Assembly (NCBI RefSeq): GCF_000176175.1 | Contig: NZ_ACZP01000018.1 | Coordinates: 124,001-188,000 of the forward strand | Source: Vibrio furnissii CIP 102972 | Lineage (GTDB): Bacteria > Pseudomonadota > Gammaproteobacteria > Enterobacterales > Vibrionaceae | Reading direction: 5' to 3' | DNA length: 64,000 nt | Shown: positions 1 through 8,196 of the stretch, piece after piece | Position numbering within the stretch: position 1 is the stretch's first letter | Layout: each line of letters starts with the position of its first letter | The notes under the pieces: generated by a model | Seen by the model: only the letters and a program-made list of their open reading frames with translations | Database searches by the model: none | What the model was told of the DNA's origin: nothing | Made by a program: the position numbers and the translations under genes

Positions 1-45
1 CCAAGTACGTTTCATTTCACGAACATAAGGTTTACGGTTACTCAT
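1..45 (-). CDS. frdC: Fumarate reductase membrane subunit FrdC (partial, N-terminus only)
   Basis: Only the first 15 codons are present; the rest lies beyond the left edge. The start (MSNRKPYVREMKRTW) resembles the conserved N-terminus of FrdC, one of two membrane anchors that bind quinone for the fumarate reductase complex. It begins two bases after the frdB stop on the same strand, so it is translated as part of frdABC(D). The call rests on the N-terminal match and operon position. Confidence 0.85.
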   Translation of the reverse strand, partial: MSNRKPYVREMKRTW

Positions 46-47
46 CC

Positions 48-788
48 TCAAGCCTCCTGTGGTTTCAGCATTGCAATGACGAAGTCCATAGATGACTCCA
101 CTTTGCCTTGGTTTACCGCAGCCGCTGGGTCAACGTGTTTTGGACACACTTCAGAGCAGTAGCCGACGAACGTACAGCCCCAAGCGCCGTTGGCACCATT
201 GATCAGCTTCATTCGTTCTGCTTTACCGTTGTCACGGCTGTCTAGGTTGTAACGGTGAGCCAGTGTCAGGGCCGCAGGACCGATGAACTCTGGGTTCAGA
301 CCGAACTGAGGACACGCTGCGTAGCACAGACCACAGTTGATACAACCAGCGAACTGTTTGTATTTCGCCATCTGTTCCGGTGTTTGCAGGTTGGTGCCGT
401 CTTCCGGTTTGCGGTCGTTACCAATGATGTAAGGCTTGATAGCTTCCAGACGCTCGATGAACGGGCTCATATCCACAATCAGGTCTTTCTCGATAGGGAA
501 GTTCGCCAGTGGCTCAATTTTTACGCCATCAGGGTAGTCACGCAAAAAGCTCTTACAGGCCAGTTTTGGCACGCCGTTGACCATGATGCCGCATGAACCA
601 CAGATCGCCATACGACAAGACCAACGGTAAGACAGATCTTTGTCTAGGTGGTCTTTCACGTAACCGATCGCGTCTAGCACAGACATGGTTTCATCAAACG
701 GAACTTCAAACGCTTGAAGATGGGGTTCTGCGTCTTTTGCTGGGTCGTAGCGCAGGATTTCCACTTTTTGAATGCGGTTCGCTGACAT
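48..788 (-). CDS. frdB: Fumarate reductase iron-sulfur subunit FrdB
   Basis: FrdB carries electrons from the menaquinol site in the membrane anchors to the flavin of FrdA during anaerobic fumarate respiration at the inner membrane. The 246-residue protein has the plant-ferredoxin type 2Fe-2S cysteines (C58, C63, C66, C78) and two C-terminal cysteine clusters (C149, C152, C155, C159 and C205, C211, C215) that hold the 4Fe-4S and 3Fe-4S centres. Length and spacing are normal for the family. Its start overlaps the last base of frdA, so the two are translationally coupled. Confidence 0.97.
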   Translation of the reverse strand: MSANRIQKVEILRYDPAKDAEPHLQAFEVPFDETMSVLDAIGYVKDHLDKDLSYRWSCRMAICGSCGIMVNGVPKLACKSFLRDYPDGVKIEPLANFPIEKDLIVDMSPFIERLEAIKPYIIGNDRKPEDGTNLQTPEQMAKYKQFAGCINCGLCYAACPQFGLNPEFIGPAALTLAHRYNLDSRDNGKAERMKLINGANGAWGCTFVGYCSEVCPKHVDPAAAVNQGKVESSMDFVIAMLKPQEA

Positions 789-2593
789 TATTTCTGCTCC
801 TCTACGCTCTGTGCTGCTTCGGCCGCTGCTGCTTGCTCTGCCGCTTCACCGTATAGACGGGCTTTTGGCTGAGATTTTGTGATGGTGACCGCGCTGTAAT
901 CGATCTTCGGTGCATCACCGTTTTGGTAGAACGCCAGCGAGTGTTTCAAGTAGTTCACGTCATCACGCTCTGTGCAGCCGTCGTCAAGACGTTGGTGCGC
1001 ACCACGAGACTCTTTACGAAGGATGGCAGAGTGAACCATGGTTTCGGCAACTTCTAGGCCATAACCGACTTCGATCGCGTACAGCAGGTCAGTGTTGAAC
1101 ACTTTGCCTTTGTCTTTGATGCTGATGCGTTTGTAGCGTTCTTTCAGTTCTGCCAGTTTGTTGATGGTTTCTTCCATCAAATCTTCCTGACGGTAGATAC
1201 CACAACCCGCTTCCATGGTGTGACCCATTTCAGTGCGGATGTCAGCCCAGTTTTCGTCGCCTTTTTGGTCCAGCAGCGCTTGAATGCGTGCTTCAACCGC
1301 TTTCACTTGTTCAGCGATGGCGGTGTCGTTCCAGCCTTTGAATGATTCAGCACGTTTCACGGCGTGTTCACCGGCAACGCGGCCAAACACCACAAATTCA
1401 GCCAGAGAGTTTGAACCTAAACGGTTGGCACCGTGCAGACCGACAGACGCACATTCACCCACAGCGAACAGGCCTTGAATGCGTGTTTCACATTCGCCGT
1501 TGGTTTCGATACCACCCATGGTGTAGTGCACGGTCGGACGAATAGGAATCGGCTCTTTTGCTGGATCGACGTTGACGTAAGCTTTGGCCAGTTCACAGAT
1601 GAATGGCAGACGCTCTTGCAGGTATTCTTCGCCCAGATGACGCAGGTCGAGGTGCACCACATCACCCAGTGGGTGTTTGATGGTGTTGCCTTTTTGCTGC
1701 TCATGCCAGAACGCTTGAGAAACTTTGTCGCGTGGACCCAGTTCCATGTATTTGTTCTTTGGATGGCCAACCGGTGTTTCCGGGCCCATGCCGTAATCTT
1801 GCAGGTAACGGTAACCGTTTTTATTGACGATGATACCGCCTTCACCACGACAACCTTCGGTCATCAGGATACCTGTGCCCGGTAGACCGGTTGGGTGGTA
1901 TTGCACGAATTCCATGTCACGTAGGGGAACGCCGTGGCGGTAAGCCATCGCCATGCCGTCACCAGTCACGATGCCGCCGTTGGTGTTGCAGTGGTAAACA
2001 CGGCCAGCACCACCTGTCGCGAGCACAACAGATTTCGCTTTAATGGTGACCAATTCACCTTCTGACATATGAATCGCAATCAGACCTTGCACTTCGCCGT
2101 CAACCACCAGAAGGTCGACCACAAAGTATTCATCAAAGCGTTTGATTTGCGGGTACTTCATTGAAGTTTGGAACAGGGTGTGCAGCATGTGGAAACCGGT
2201 TTTATCGGCTGCGAACCATGTACGTTCGACTTTCATCCCACCGAAACGGCGCACGTTGACTTCACCGTTTTCTTTACGGCTCCAAGGACAACCCCATTGC
2301 TCCATTTGGATCATTTCGCGTGTCGAATTCGCAACGAAATATTCAACAACATCCTGTTCACACAGCCAGTCGCCACCGCCAACGGTATCGTTGAAGTGGT
2401 TATCTAAACTGTCTTCTTCCTTGATAACTGCTGCTGATCCACCTTCTGCAGCGACCGTATGAGAGCGCATTGGATAAACTTTGGAAATAAGCGCGACTTC
2501 CAAGTCCGGGTTTGCTTCAGCCGCTGCAATAGCAGTACGAAGACCAGCGCCGCCGGCGCCGATGACTGCGATATCTGTGGTGATAGTTTGCAC
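788..2593 (-). CDS. frdA: Fumarate reductase flavoprotein subunit FrdA
   Basis: FrdA is the catalytic subunit that reduces fumarate to succinate, facing the cytoplasm. The 601-residue protein opens with a dinucleotide-binding GAGGAGLR motif (about residues 12-19) and has the HTVAAEGG segment with H45, the histidine that binds FAD covalently in this family. Family substrate-site motifs such as the HPTG segment and the C-terminal dimer region are present. It is the first gene of the minus-strand frd operon; the ATG at 2593 is preceded by a GGAGGAT ribosome binding site. Fumarate reductase is preferred over succinate dehydrogenase because epmA lies upstream, as in enterobacteria, and frdC follows. 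Confidence 0.97.
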   Translation of the reverse strand: MQTITTDIAVIGAGGAGLRTAIAAAEANPDLEVALISKVYPMRSHTVAAEGGSAAVIKEEDSLDNHFNDTVGGGDWLCEQDVVEYFVANSTREMIQMEQWGCPWSRKENGEVNVRRFGGMKVERTWFAADKTGFHMLHTLFQTSMKYPQIKRFDEYFVVDLLVVDGEVQGLIAIHMSEGELVTIKAKSVVLATGGAGRVYHCNTNGGIVTGDGMAMAYRHGVPLRDMEFVQYHPTGLPGTGILMTEGCRGEGGIIVNKNGYRYLQDYGMGPETPVGHPKNKYMELGPRDKVSQAFWHEQQKGNTIKHPLGDVVHLDLRHLGEEYLQERLPFICELAKAYVNVDPAKEPIPIRPTVHYTMGGIETNGECETRIQGLFAVGECASVGLHGANRLGSNSLAEFVVFGRVAGEHAVKRAESFKGWNDTAIAEQVKAVEARIQALLDQKGDENWADIRTEMGHTMEAGCGIYRQEDLMEETINKLAELKERYKRISIKDKGKVFNTDLLYAIEVGYGLEVAETMVHSAILRKESRGAHQRLDDGCTERDDVNYLKHSLAFYQNGDAPKIDYSAVTITKSQPKARLYGEAAEQAAAAEAAQSVEEQK

Positions 2594-2898
2594 AGTTATC
2601 CTCCAGTGTAGTGAGTTTTTTATGGGGACCGGCTAGGATCCCTTGATTATGATTCGCAGCTTGTCGATACGAAGGAAAGCTTCTTCTCGGTACTCGCTAC
2701 TTTCCACTTGTACCAAAGTGGTAGCGGTAGTTTAGAAGAGGCGTTGTTTGAAAAAATTGATTCTGTTGGGCTTTTGCTTAGGTAATGCAAGCGCAAGCAT
2801 ACTTATTGCTCTTTGTGTGATTTCGATCACGTACGGGTTTGGTTTTTTTATACATATGAGTAGAATTATCCCTCTCTGTGTATATGTGAAGACCGAAA
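2594..2898. promoter_or_regulatory. Divergent frdABC / epmA promoter region
   Basis: This 305-base region separates the minus-strand frd operon from plus-strand epmA and holds no convincing gene. A short open frame across 2748-2936 is rejected because it starts with TTG and runs into epmA out of frame. The clearest element is the CRP-like palindrome at 2816-2831. A weak FNR-like half site (TTGAT, from 2643) is visible, but its second arm is poor, so I do not call it. Confidence 0.6.
2816..2831. promoter_or_regulatory. Candidate CRP-binding site
   Basis: TGTGA-TTTCGA-TCACG matches the CRP consensus TGTGA-N6-TCACA at nine of the ten arm positions. It sits 68 bases upstream of the epmA start and 223 bases upstream of the frdA start. 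Which gene it serves cannot be told from position; control of frd by carbon state is plausible. Confidence 0.6.
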
Positions 2899-3873
2899 AT
2901 GAGCAAGTCAGAATGGATGCCGACCGCATCAATTGAGCAACTGAAGCAGCGCGCAGCGCTATTGAGTCGCATTCGTCAGTTTTTTGCCGAGCGTGATGTG
3001 TTGGAAGTGGATACGCCCGCGATGAGTCATGCCACCGTGACCGATGTGCATCTGCATACGTTTCAAACCCAGTTTGTTGGCCCCGGTTACGCGACGGGGC
3101 GTCACCTGCATCTCATGACCAGCCCGGAATTTCACATGAAGCGCTTGCTGGCCGCCGGCAGCGGCTCGATTTATCAGATGGCGAAAGCGTTTCGCAATGA
3201 AGAAAATGGCCGTTATCACAATCCAGAATTCACCATGCTGGAGTGGTATCGCGTCGGGTTCGATCATCACGATTTGATGGACGAAATGGATGCATTGCTG
3301 CAAATGACGCTGCAAACGGGAGCTTCTGAGCGCCTGACCTATCAGCAGGCATTTTTAACCGTGCTGGGGGTGTGTCCGCTGGAAGGCAGCATGGCCGAGC
3401 TGAAACAGGCCGCCGCGTCGTTAGGATTAAGCGATATTGCTGAGCCGGAAACGGATCGCGATACCTTGTTGCAACTGCTGTTTAGCATGGGCGTTGAAGG
3501 CAACATTGGTCAGCACGTGCCAGCATTTGTGTATGATTTTCCCGCCTCGCAAGCAGCGCTGGCCAAGATCAATCCACACGATGCGCGCGTGGCGGACCGC
3601 TTTGAGGTCTATTTCAAAGGCATCGAGCTGGCGAACGGGTTTCATGAACTCGACAACCCCCGAGAACAACTGGCGCGTTTCGAGGCCGATAATGCCAAAC
3701 GCATCGACATGGGGCTGGCCCCTCAACCGATCGATTATCATCTGATTGCCGCGCTGGAAGCGGGCTTGCCGGCGTGCGCCGGGGTTGCGCTGGGCATCGA
3801 TCGCCTGATCATGCTGGCGCTGGGTGAGGATCACATTGATAAAGTGACCGCATTTCCGTTTCCCCGTGCCTAA
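2899..3873 (+). CDS. epmA: Elongation factor P--(R)-beta-lysine ligase EpmA
   Basis: EpmA (PoxA/GenX/YjeA) is a truncated class II lysyl-tRNA synthetase homologue. It attaches (R)-beta-lysine to a conserved lysine of translation factor EF-P, which relieves ribosome stalling at proline runs. The 324-residue protein has only the catalytic domain and lacks the anticodon-binding domain of LysRS, as expected. Class II motif 2 is seen as FRNEENGRYHNPEFTMLEW (about residues 95-113), and motif 3 as the GVALGIDRL segment near the C-terminus. The frd-epmA divergent arrangement is conserved in gammaproteobacteria. Confidence 0.96.
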   Translation: MSKSEWMPTASIEQLKQRAALLSRIRQFFAERDVLEVDTPAMSHATVTDVHLHTFQTQFVGPGYATGRHLHLMTSPEFHMKRLLAAGSGSIYQMAKAFRNEENGRYHNPEFTMLEWYRVGFDHHDLMDEMDALLQMTLQTGASERLTYQQAFLTVLGVCPLEGSMAELKQAAASLGLSDIAEPETDRDTLLQLLFSMGVEGNIGQHVPAFVYDFPASQAALAKINPHDARVADRFEVYFKGIELANGFHELDNPREQLARFEADNAKRIDMGLAPQPIDYHLIAALEAGLPACAGVALGIDRLIMLALGEDHIDKVTAFPFPRA

Positions 3874-3884
3874 TCAAAGGCCAG

Positions 3885-3918
3885 TGGCCAGCACGCCCCA
3901 AAGCGCGAACGCTGGCCA
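3885..3918 (+). terminator. Hairpin after epmA
   Basis: A perfect 8-bp stem (TGGCCAGC at 3885-3892, GCTGGCCA at 3911-3918) begins 11 bases after the epmA stop. No U-run follows directly, so it may be a weak or factor-assisted terminator or a 3'-end protecting stem. Confidence 0.4.
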
Positions 3919-4036
3919 AACGGGAGTCATTTTCGTGGCATAAGTCAGGGATTCTGCGTGCTAACTGCTCGCGTCAGGCTGGCAACCTCGTTATACTCTT
4001 TGGCTGTTTTGATCCACCATTGCAAGAGCGCAGGAT

Positions 4037-4471
4037 ATGCAAGAATACATTCAGTTTTTCCAACAGAACATGATCCTATCCCTGGCCTGGGTAGGTATTT
4101 TGGTGGCGTTGATCGCCAGCATCTATAAATCATCAACGGCTGCTTACAAAGAAGTCACCGCTTCACAGGTGACGCATCTGATGAACCGAGAAAACGGTGT
4201 GGTGGTGGATATTCGCACCAAAGAAGACTTCAAACGTGGTCACATTACCGACTCAGTTCACATTTTACCGTCGGACATTAAAGCCGGTAACCTGTCTGCC
4301 CTTGAAAGCCACAAATCTGACCCAATCATCGTAGTATGCAAAACAGGTCAGACTGCACGTGAAAGTGCTGAGCTGCTGGCAAAAGCGGGCTTTGCGAACG
4401 TTAACCTGCTAAAAAGCGGCCTAGTGGCTTGGAACGAAGCAAATCTTCCTCTGGTTCGTGGCAAAAAATAA
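4037..4471 (+). CDS. yibN: Membrane-anchored rhodanese-domain protein (YibN type)
   Basis: The 144-residue protein has one N-terminal transmembrane segment (about residues 12-28) followed by a single rhodanese domain. The active-site loop VVCKTGQTAR contains the catalytic cysteine expected to carry a persulfide. YibN homologues lie directly upstream of secB in many gammaproteobacteria, as here. The physiological substrate is not settled; sulfur transfer is inferred from the domain, and a role linked to membrane-protein biogenesis is suggested by the secB neighbourhood. Confidence 0.88.
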   Translation: MQEYIQFFQQNMILSLAWVGILVALIASIYKSSTAAYKEVTASQVTHLMNRENGVVVDIRTKEDFKRGHITDSVHILPSDIKAGNLSALESHKSDPIIVVCKTGQTARESAELLAKAGFANVNLLKSGLVAWNEANLPLVRGKK

Positions 4472-4633
4472 TCGGTCACGAACGTTCTGAAACGGGCGCT
4501 GCACAAAATGTCGGCGCCTGAAACCCAGAGTTGTGATACTTGGCACGGATTGGATTTCCACTCTAGTGATCCCGCCAGCTCTCGGTTAGTCTCAGGGCAA
4601 TGACTCGAAATTATCTGTATTAAGGACAAAATC

Positions 4634-5101
4634 ATGGCTGAAGCAGCACAACAACAAGCTCCGCAACAAAACTTCGCAATTCAACGCATCTATCTAAAAG
4701 ATGTGTCGTTTGAAGCACCTAACTCGCCAACAATGTTCCAAAAAGAGTGGAACCCAGATGTGAAACTGGATCTGGACACGCAAAGCCGTGAACTGGGCGA
4801 AGGTGTGTACGAAGTGGTGCTACGCCTGACTGTGACTGTGAAAAACGCAGAAGAAAACGCATTCCTGTGTGAAGTACAACAAGCGGGTATCTTCACGGCT
4901 GACCAAATGGAAGCGGGCCAACTGGCACATTGCCTTGGCGCATTCTGCCCGAACATCCTGTTCCCATACGCACGTGAAACGATCGCGAGCCTTGTGGTGA
5001 AAGGGACGTTCCCACAACTGAACCTGGCACCTGTGAACTTTGATGCCCTGTTCATGAACTACCTACAGCAACAAGCTGAACAAGGTGAAGCGCAAGCTTA
5101 A
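4634..5101 (+). CDS. secB: Protein-export chaperone SecB
   Basis: SecB is a cytoplasmic tetrameric chaperone that holds unfolded preproteins and passes them to SecA for export. The 155-residue protein has the normal length, with the typical N-terminal beta strands (QRIYLKDVSFEAPNSP) and the conserved FCPNILFPYARE segment. An AAGGA ribosome binding site precedes the ATG at a good distance. The yibN-secB-gpsA-cysE order is the common gammaproteobacterial one. Confidence 0.97.
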   Translation: MAEAAQQQAPQQNFAIQRIYLKDVSFEAPNSPTMFQKEWNPDVKLDLDTQSRELGEGVYEVVLRLTVTVKNAEENAFLCEVQQAGIFTADQMEAGQLAHCLGAFCPNILFPYARETIASLVVKGTFPQLNLAPVNFDALFMNYLQQQAEQGEAQA

Positions 5102-5157
5102 GCTGACGCTCTTCACCGCTCTGCCTCTCGCGCCAAAAAGTTGTGAGAGGCAACGCT

Positions 5158-5206
5158 AATGCACAGCGCATCTTCCTAGCATGGTGCGATGTGCATTTTT
5201 GTTTTT
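5158..5206 (+). terminator. Rho-independent terminator after secB
   Basis: Imperfect long stem: AATGCAC plus GCGCA (5158-5170) pairs with TGCG plus GTGCATT (5185-5197), followed by an interrupted T-run. A smaller GCCTCTC/GAGAGGC hairpin precedes it at about 5123-5151. Confidence 0.6.
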
Positions 5207-5289
5207 ACCCACAGCGAAACGCCGTGCGTCTGCATTTGGGCGTGTTTTGGGTATAGAATAAGACAAACTGTTATCCATCAGGCGGAACA

Positions 5290-6324
5290 ATGACTGATTC
5301 ACACACAAACAATGCTTACGGTAAAGCGATCGCCATGACCGTCATTGGCGCAGGTTCGTACGGCACATCTCTGGCCATTTCTTTGGCTCGCAACGGCGCC
5401 AATGTTGTCCTGTGGGGACACGATCCGGTCCACATGGCGCGTTTGGAAGCGGAACGTGCTAACCACGAATTCCTCCCTGACATCGATTTTCCACCGTCGC
5501 TGATCATTGAATCCGATTTGCAAAAAGCGGTGCAAGCGAGCCGCGATCTGCTGGTGGTGGTGCCAAGCCATGTGTTTGCGATTGTGCTCAACAGCCTGCA
5601 ACCTTACTTGCGAGAAGACACCCGGATCTGCTGGGCAACCAAAGGGTTGGAACCGGACACGGGACGTTTGCTGCAAGATGTGGCGCATGACGTGCTGGGG
5701 GAATCCCATCCGTTGGCGGTGCTGTCTGGCCCGACGTTTGCGAAAGAGCTGGCGATGGGCATGCCCACCGCGATTTCAGTGGCATCGCCTGACGCGCAGT
5801 TTGTCGCCGATCTGCAGGAAAAGATTCACTGCAGCAAAACCTTCCGTGTTTATGCCAACAGCGATTTCATCGGCATGCAACTGGGAGGCGCTGTGAAGAA
5901 CGTGATTGCCATTGGTGCGGGGATGTCGGATGGCATCGGCTTTGGTGCCAACGCACGTACGGCCCTGATTACCCGTGGTTTGGCGGAAATGACCCGTCTG
6001 GGCGCGGCGCTGGGTGCGCAGCCGGAAACCTTCATGGGCATGGCGGGGCTGGGTGATTTGGTGCTGACGTGTACCGATAACCAATCGCGCAACCGTCGTT
6101 TTGGTTTGGCCTTGGGCCAAGGCAAAGATGTCGATACGGCGCAACAAGATATCGGCCAAGTGGTGGAAGGGTATCGGAACACCAAAGAGGTGTGGCTACT
6201 GGCGCAACGCATGGGCGTGGAGATGCCAATAGTTGAACAAATTTATCAAGTATTGTATCAAGGAAAGGACGCCCGCATGGCAGCACAAGATTTGCTGGCG
6301 CGTGATAAAAAAGCAGAACGATAA
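5290..6324 (+). CDS. gpsA: NAD(P)-dependent glycerol-3-phosphate dehydrogenase GpsA
   Basis: GpsA reduces dihydroxyacetone phosphate to sn-glycerol 3-phosphate, the backbone for phospholipid synthesis, in the cytoplasm. The 344-residue protein has the nucleotide-binding GAGSYG motif at residues 20-25 and the conserved GGAVKNVIAIGAGMSDG segment carrying the catalytic lysine. The first 15 residues before the Rossmann fold are longer than in some homologues; an internal ATG at residue 16 exists, but GGCGGAACA before the upstream ATG supports the longer start. It lies between secB and cysE. Confidence 0.96.
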   Translation: MTDSHTNNAYGKAIAMTVIGAGSYGTSLAISLARNGANVVLWGHDPVHMARLEAERANHEFLPDIDFPPSLIIESDLQKAVQASRDLLVVVPSHVFAIVLNSLQPYLREDTRICWATKGLEPDTGRLLQDVAHDVLGESHPLAVLSGPTFAKELAMGMPTAISVASPDAQFVADLQEKIHCSKTFRVYANSDFIGMQLGGAVKNVIAIGAGMSDGIGFGANARTALITRGLAEMTRLGAALGAQPETFMGMAGLGDLVLTCTDNQSRNRRFGLALGQGKDVDTAQQDIGQVVEGYRNTKEVWLLAQRMGVEMPIVEQIYQVLYQGKDARMAAQDLLARDKKAER

Positions 6325-6417
6325 CCACAGCAATAAGCTGCTTGGCATTTTTTGAAGGATTAAAAGAGCAACCCGGCGTGACGCCATGCCGGGGAAAAGC
6401 CCGAGGCAGAGTGATCA

Positions 6418-7239
6418 ATGAAACAGTGCGCACAAAATAAAGTCTGGCAAGCCATCGTGAACGAGGCTCGCGAGCAGTCAGAGCAAGAGCCAATGCTGGC
6501 CAGCTTCTATCACGCGACGATTATTAAACACGAAAGTTTGGCGGCTGCGCTGAGTTATATTCTAGCGAATAAACTCAATACCGCGTCCATGCCAGCCATG
6601 GCGGTTCGTGAAGTGGTGGAAGAGGCGTTCGCCGCCGATCCGAGAATCACTGAAGCCGCGGCGTGTGATATTTGTGCGACGGTAACGCGTGACCCGGCGG
6701 TTTCCATGTACTCGATGCCGCTGTTGTATCTGAAAGGGTACCATGCGCTGCAAGGGTATCGCGTTGCGAACTGGCTGTGGCGCCAAGGCCGTCAGGCGCT
6801 GGCAACTTATCTGCAAAACCAAATTTCAGTCGCGTGTCAGGTGGACATTCACCCGGCAGCGCGCATCGGTCGCGGCATCATGCTCGACCACGCCACGGGG
6901 ATCGTGATTGGTGAAACGGCTGTGGTGGAAGATGATGTGTCTATTCTGCAAGACGTGACACTGGGCGGTACAGGTAAAGAGTGTGGTGATCGTCACCCGA
7001 AAATCCGCGAAGGCGTGATGATTGGTGCTGGGGCGAAAATTCTCGGCAACATCGAAGTGGGGACAGGCGCCAAGATTGGGTCGTGCTCGGTGGTGTTGCA
7101 ACCGGTTCCGCCGCACACCACGGTGGCGGGCGTGCCCGCACGCATTGTTGGTCGTCCGAGAACCGATAAGCCGTCGCTGGACATGGACCAGAACTTTAAC
7201 GGCCGTTCACAAACCTTTATTGGTGGCGACGGCATCTAG
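6418..7239 (+). CDS. cysE: Serine O-acetyltransferase CysE
   Basis: CysE transfers acetyl from acetyl-CoA to serine to make O-acetylserine, the committed step of cysteine synthesis, and it forms the cysteine synthase complex with CysK. The 273-residue protein has the N-terminal helical domain and a C-terminal left-handed beta helix built of hexapeptide repeats (from about residue 140: HPAARIGRGIMLDHATG onward). H and D residues of the active site are present. The C-terminal tail ends in a hydrophobic GDGI, matching the isoleucine end that docks into CysK in known CysE proteins. It closes the gene run before a bidirectional terminator. Confidence 0.96.
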   Translation: MKQCAQNKVWQAIVNEAREQSEQEPMLASFYHATIIKHESLAAALSYILANKLNTASMPAMAVREVVEEAFAADPRITEAAACDICATVTRDPAVSMYSMPLLYLKGYHALQGYRVANWLWRQGRQALATYLQNQISVACQVDIHPAARIGRGIMLDHATGIVIGETAVVEDDVSILQDVTLGGTGKECGDRHPKIREGVMIGAGAKILGNIEVGTGAKIGSCSVVLQPVPPHTTVAGVPARIVGRPRTDKPSLDMDQNFNGRSQTFIGGDGI

Positions 7240-7261
7240 TTCGAGCCGTTAACGATAACAA

Positions 7262-7296
7262 AAAAGGGATGGTGCTGAGCATCATCCCTTTTTTTC
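7262..7296. terminator. Bidirectional terminator between cysE and aphA
   Basis: AGGGATG and CATCCCT arms flank a short loop, with A-run on the left and T-run on the right. It can end both the plus-strand cysE transcript and the minus-strand aphA transcript that converge here. Confidence 0.85.
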
Positions 7297-7299
7297 ACT

Positions 7300-7839
7300 T
7301 TACTCCATCGCGTCCAGTTCAGCGACCACTTCTTCGGCCCATTGAATCCAAGCTTGACGCACCAACAGGTTGCGACGCAGTGTCAGGCGCTCTAAGCGCT
7401 GCTGCTTGTCCATCACGGCTGGGTTGGCATAGTACGCCGCTTCAATCTCGTTGTAGTGGGCAACCAGTTTACGCGACTCTTCGATGAGTTCGGTCAGTTG
7501 AATGCGGTACGGATCCGCCGGTTGGACAGCACAAGCCATTAATTTTGCGCTGAACTCATCACGTACAGTTGGGTGGGCGGTCGGTTGGTCAAACCATTCA
7601 CCCAGCGCGCTGCGGCCTAAATCGGTGATGGAGTAGACTTTACGATCCGGTTTACCTTCTTGAGGTTCCAGGACACAGGTCACCAGATTCTGCTGACCCA
7701 TTTTGTTCAGTTCACGATAAACTTGTTGGTGACTGGCTTTCCAGAAATAGCCGATGCTTGCAGAAAACTCTTTTGTGATGTCGTATCCGGTTGCATCGCG
7801 TGTGCTCAGAACAGTGAGGATAACGTGTGGTAATGACAT
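7300..7839 (-). CDS. aphA: PadR-family transcriptional regulator AphA
   Basis: AphA is the low-cell-density master regulator of Vibrio quorum sensing and, in V. cholerae, an activator of tcpPH virulence genes. The 179-residue protein from the ATG at 7839 aligns end to end with V. cholerae AphA as I recall it: N-terminal winged helix of the PadR type (SLPHVILTVLSTRDATGYDI, then the KASHQQVYRELNKM recognition region) and a C-terminal coiled-coil dimerisation part (LERLTLRRNLLVRQAWIQW). A 16-codon upstream extension to 7887 is open, but it does not match the family and is rejected. AphA represses its own gene and is repressed by HapR/LuxR in related species; candidate sites lie upstream. Confidence 0.96.
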   Translation of the reverse strand: MSLPHVILTVLSTRDATGYDITKEFSASIGYFWKASHQQVYRELNKMGQQNLVTCVLEPQEGKPDRKVYSITDLGRSALGEWFDQPTAHPTVRDEFSAKLMACAVQPADPYRIQLTELIEESRKLVAHYNEIEAAYYANPAVMDKQQRLERLTLRRNLLVRQAWIQWAEEVVAELDAME

Positions 7840-7988
7840 GTCTTCAATCCAAATGGTTAATAAACTTCTAACAGTAGACTCAGCCATCGTGCGTACTTCT
7901 TGTTGGTACGCTGTGATTCAGGGTTTGAGTCTTGTCAGCAACGATGTGCTGCCCTTGTCACCTTGAAAGCCGTTTATCACCTAGGATT

Positions 7989-8006
7989 GATATGTCGTTG
8001 CATATC
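7989..8006. promoter_or_regulatory. Palindrome GATATG-N6-CATATC, candidate AphA site
   Basis: A perfect inverted repeat of 6-bp arms with a 6-bp spacer lies 150 bases upstream of the aphA ATG. Known AphA sites are described as partial palindromes of the form TATGCA-N6-TGCNNA, so autoregulatory binding is plausible. If the proposed start at about 8045 is right, the site lies roughly 40-55 bases downstream of it. Confidence 0.45.
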
Positions 8007-8116
8007 GAACTGCGACTTGTAGTGTTTGAATAGATGTCGCAGAGGAGCTGTAGTATATCTAAATAATAAGCATAAAGTAGAATACAATAGCGTTTTTTTT
8101 CAAAAAACTGATATTA

Positions 8117-8138
8117 TTCTCAATAAATCTATCAAATA
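8117..8138. promoter_or_regulatory. Candidate LuxR/HapR-type operator upstream of aphA
   Basis: The 22-base segment matches 16 of 22 positions of the Vibrio LuxR/HapR consensus (a near-palindrome around TTGATAAATTTATCAA), by my own count. It would lie about 70-95 bases upstream of the proposed aphA start, which fits HapR repression of aphA as described in V. cholerae. The region is AT-rich, so a chance match is possible. Confidence 0.4.
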
Positions 8139-8142
8139 AAAT

Positions 8143-8168
8143 AAAAGACCGCCAGTAAGCGGTCTTTT
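8143..8168 (-). terminator. Rho-independent terminator of ppc
   Basis: AAAAGACCGC (8143-8152) and GCGGTCTTTT (8159-8168) form a perfect 10-bp stem with a 6-base loop and flanking A/T runs. It lies 28 bases beyond the ppc stop on the minus strand. Confidence 0.85.
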
Positions 8169-8196
8169 GGTTTTAAGTGGTTTTTTATGCTGTTAA

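Larger units (their letters stand above)
7840..8142 (-). promoter_or_regulatory. aphA upstream regulatory region and long 5' leader
   Basis: About 300 bases with no gene. Reading the minus strand, a TATACT -10 box is present at 8057-8052 (poor -35), which would start transcription near 8045 and leave a leader of about 200 bases before aphA. Long aphA leaders are the known targets of Qrr small RNAs in Vibrio. A LuxR/HapR-like site (8117-8138) and a palindrome (7989-8006) are listed separately. The transcription start is inferred, not measured. Confidence 0.55.

Noticed and set aside
2643..2656. FNR-like site upstream of frdA
   Set aside because: Only the left TTGAT arm fits; the right arm is poor, so it is not called despite the biological expectation.
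2748..2936. Small open frame with a hydrophobic start between frdA and epmA
   Set aside because: It starts with TTG without a good ribosome site, covers the promoter region and the CRP-like site, and runs into epmA in another frame.
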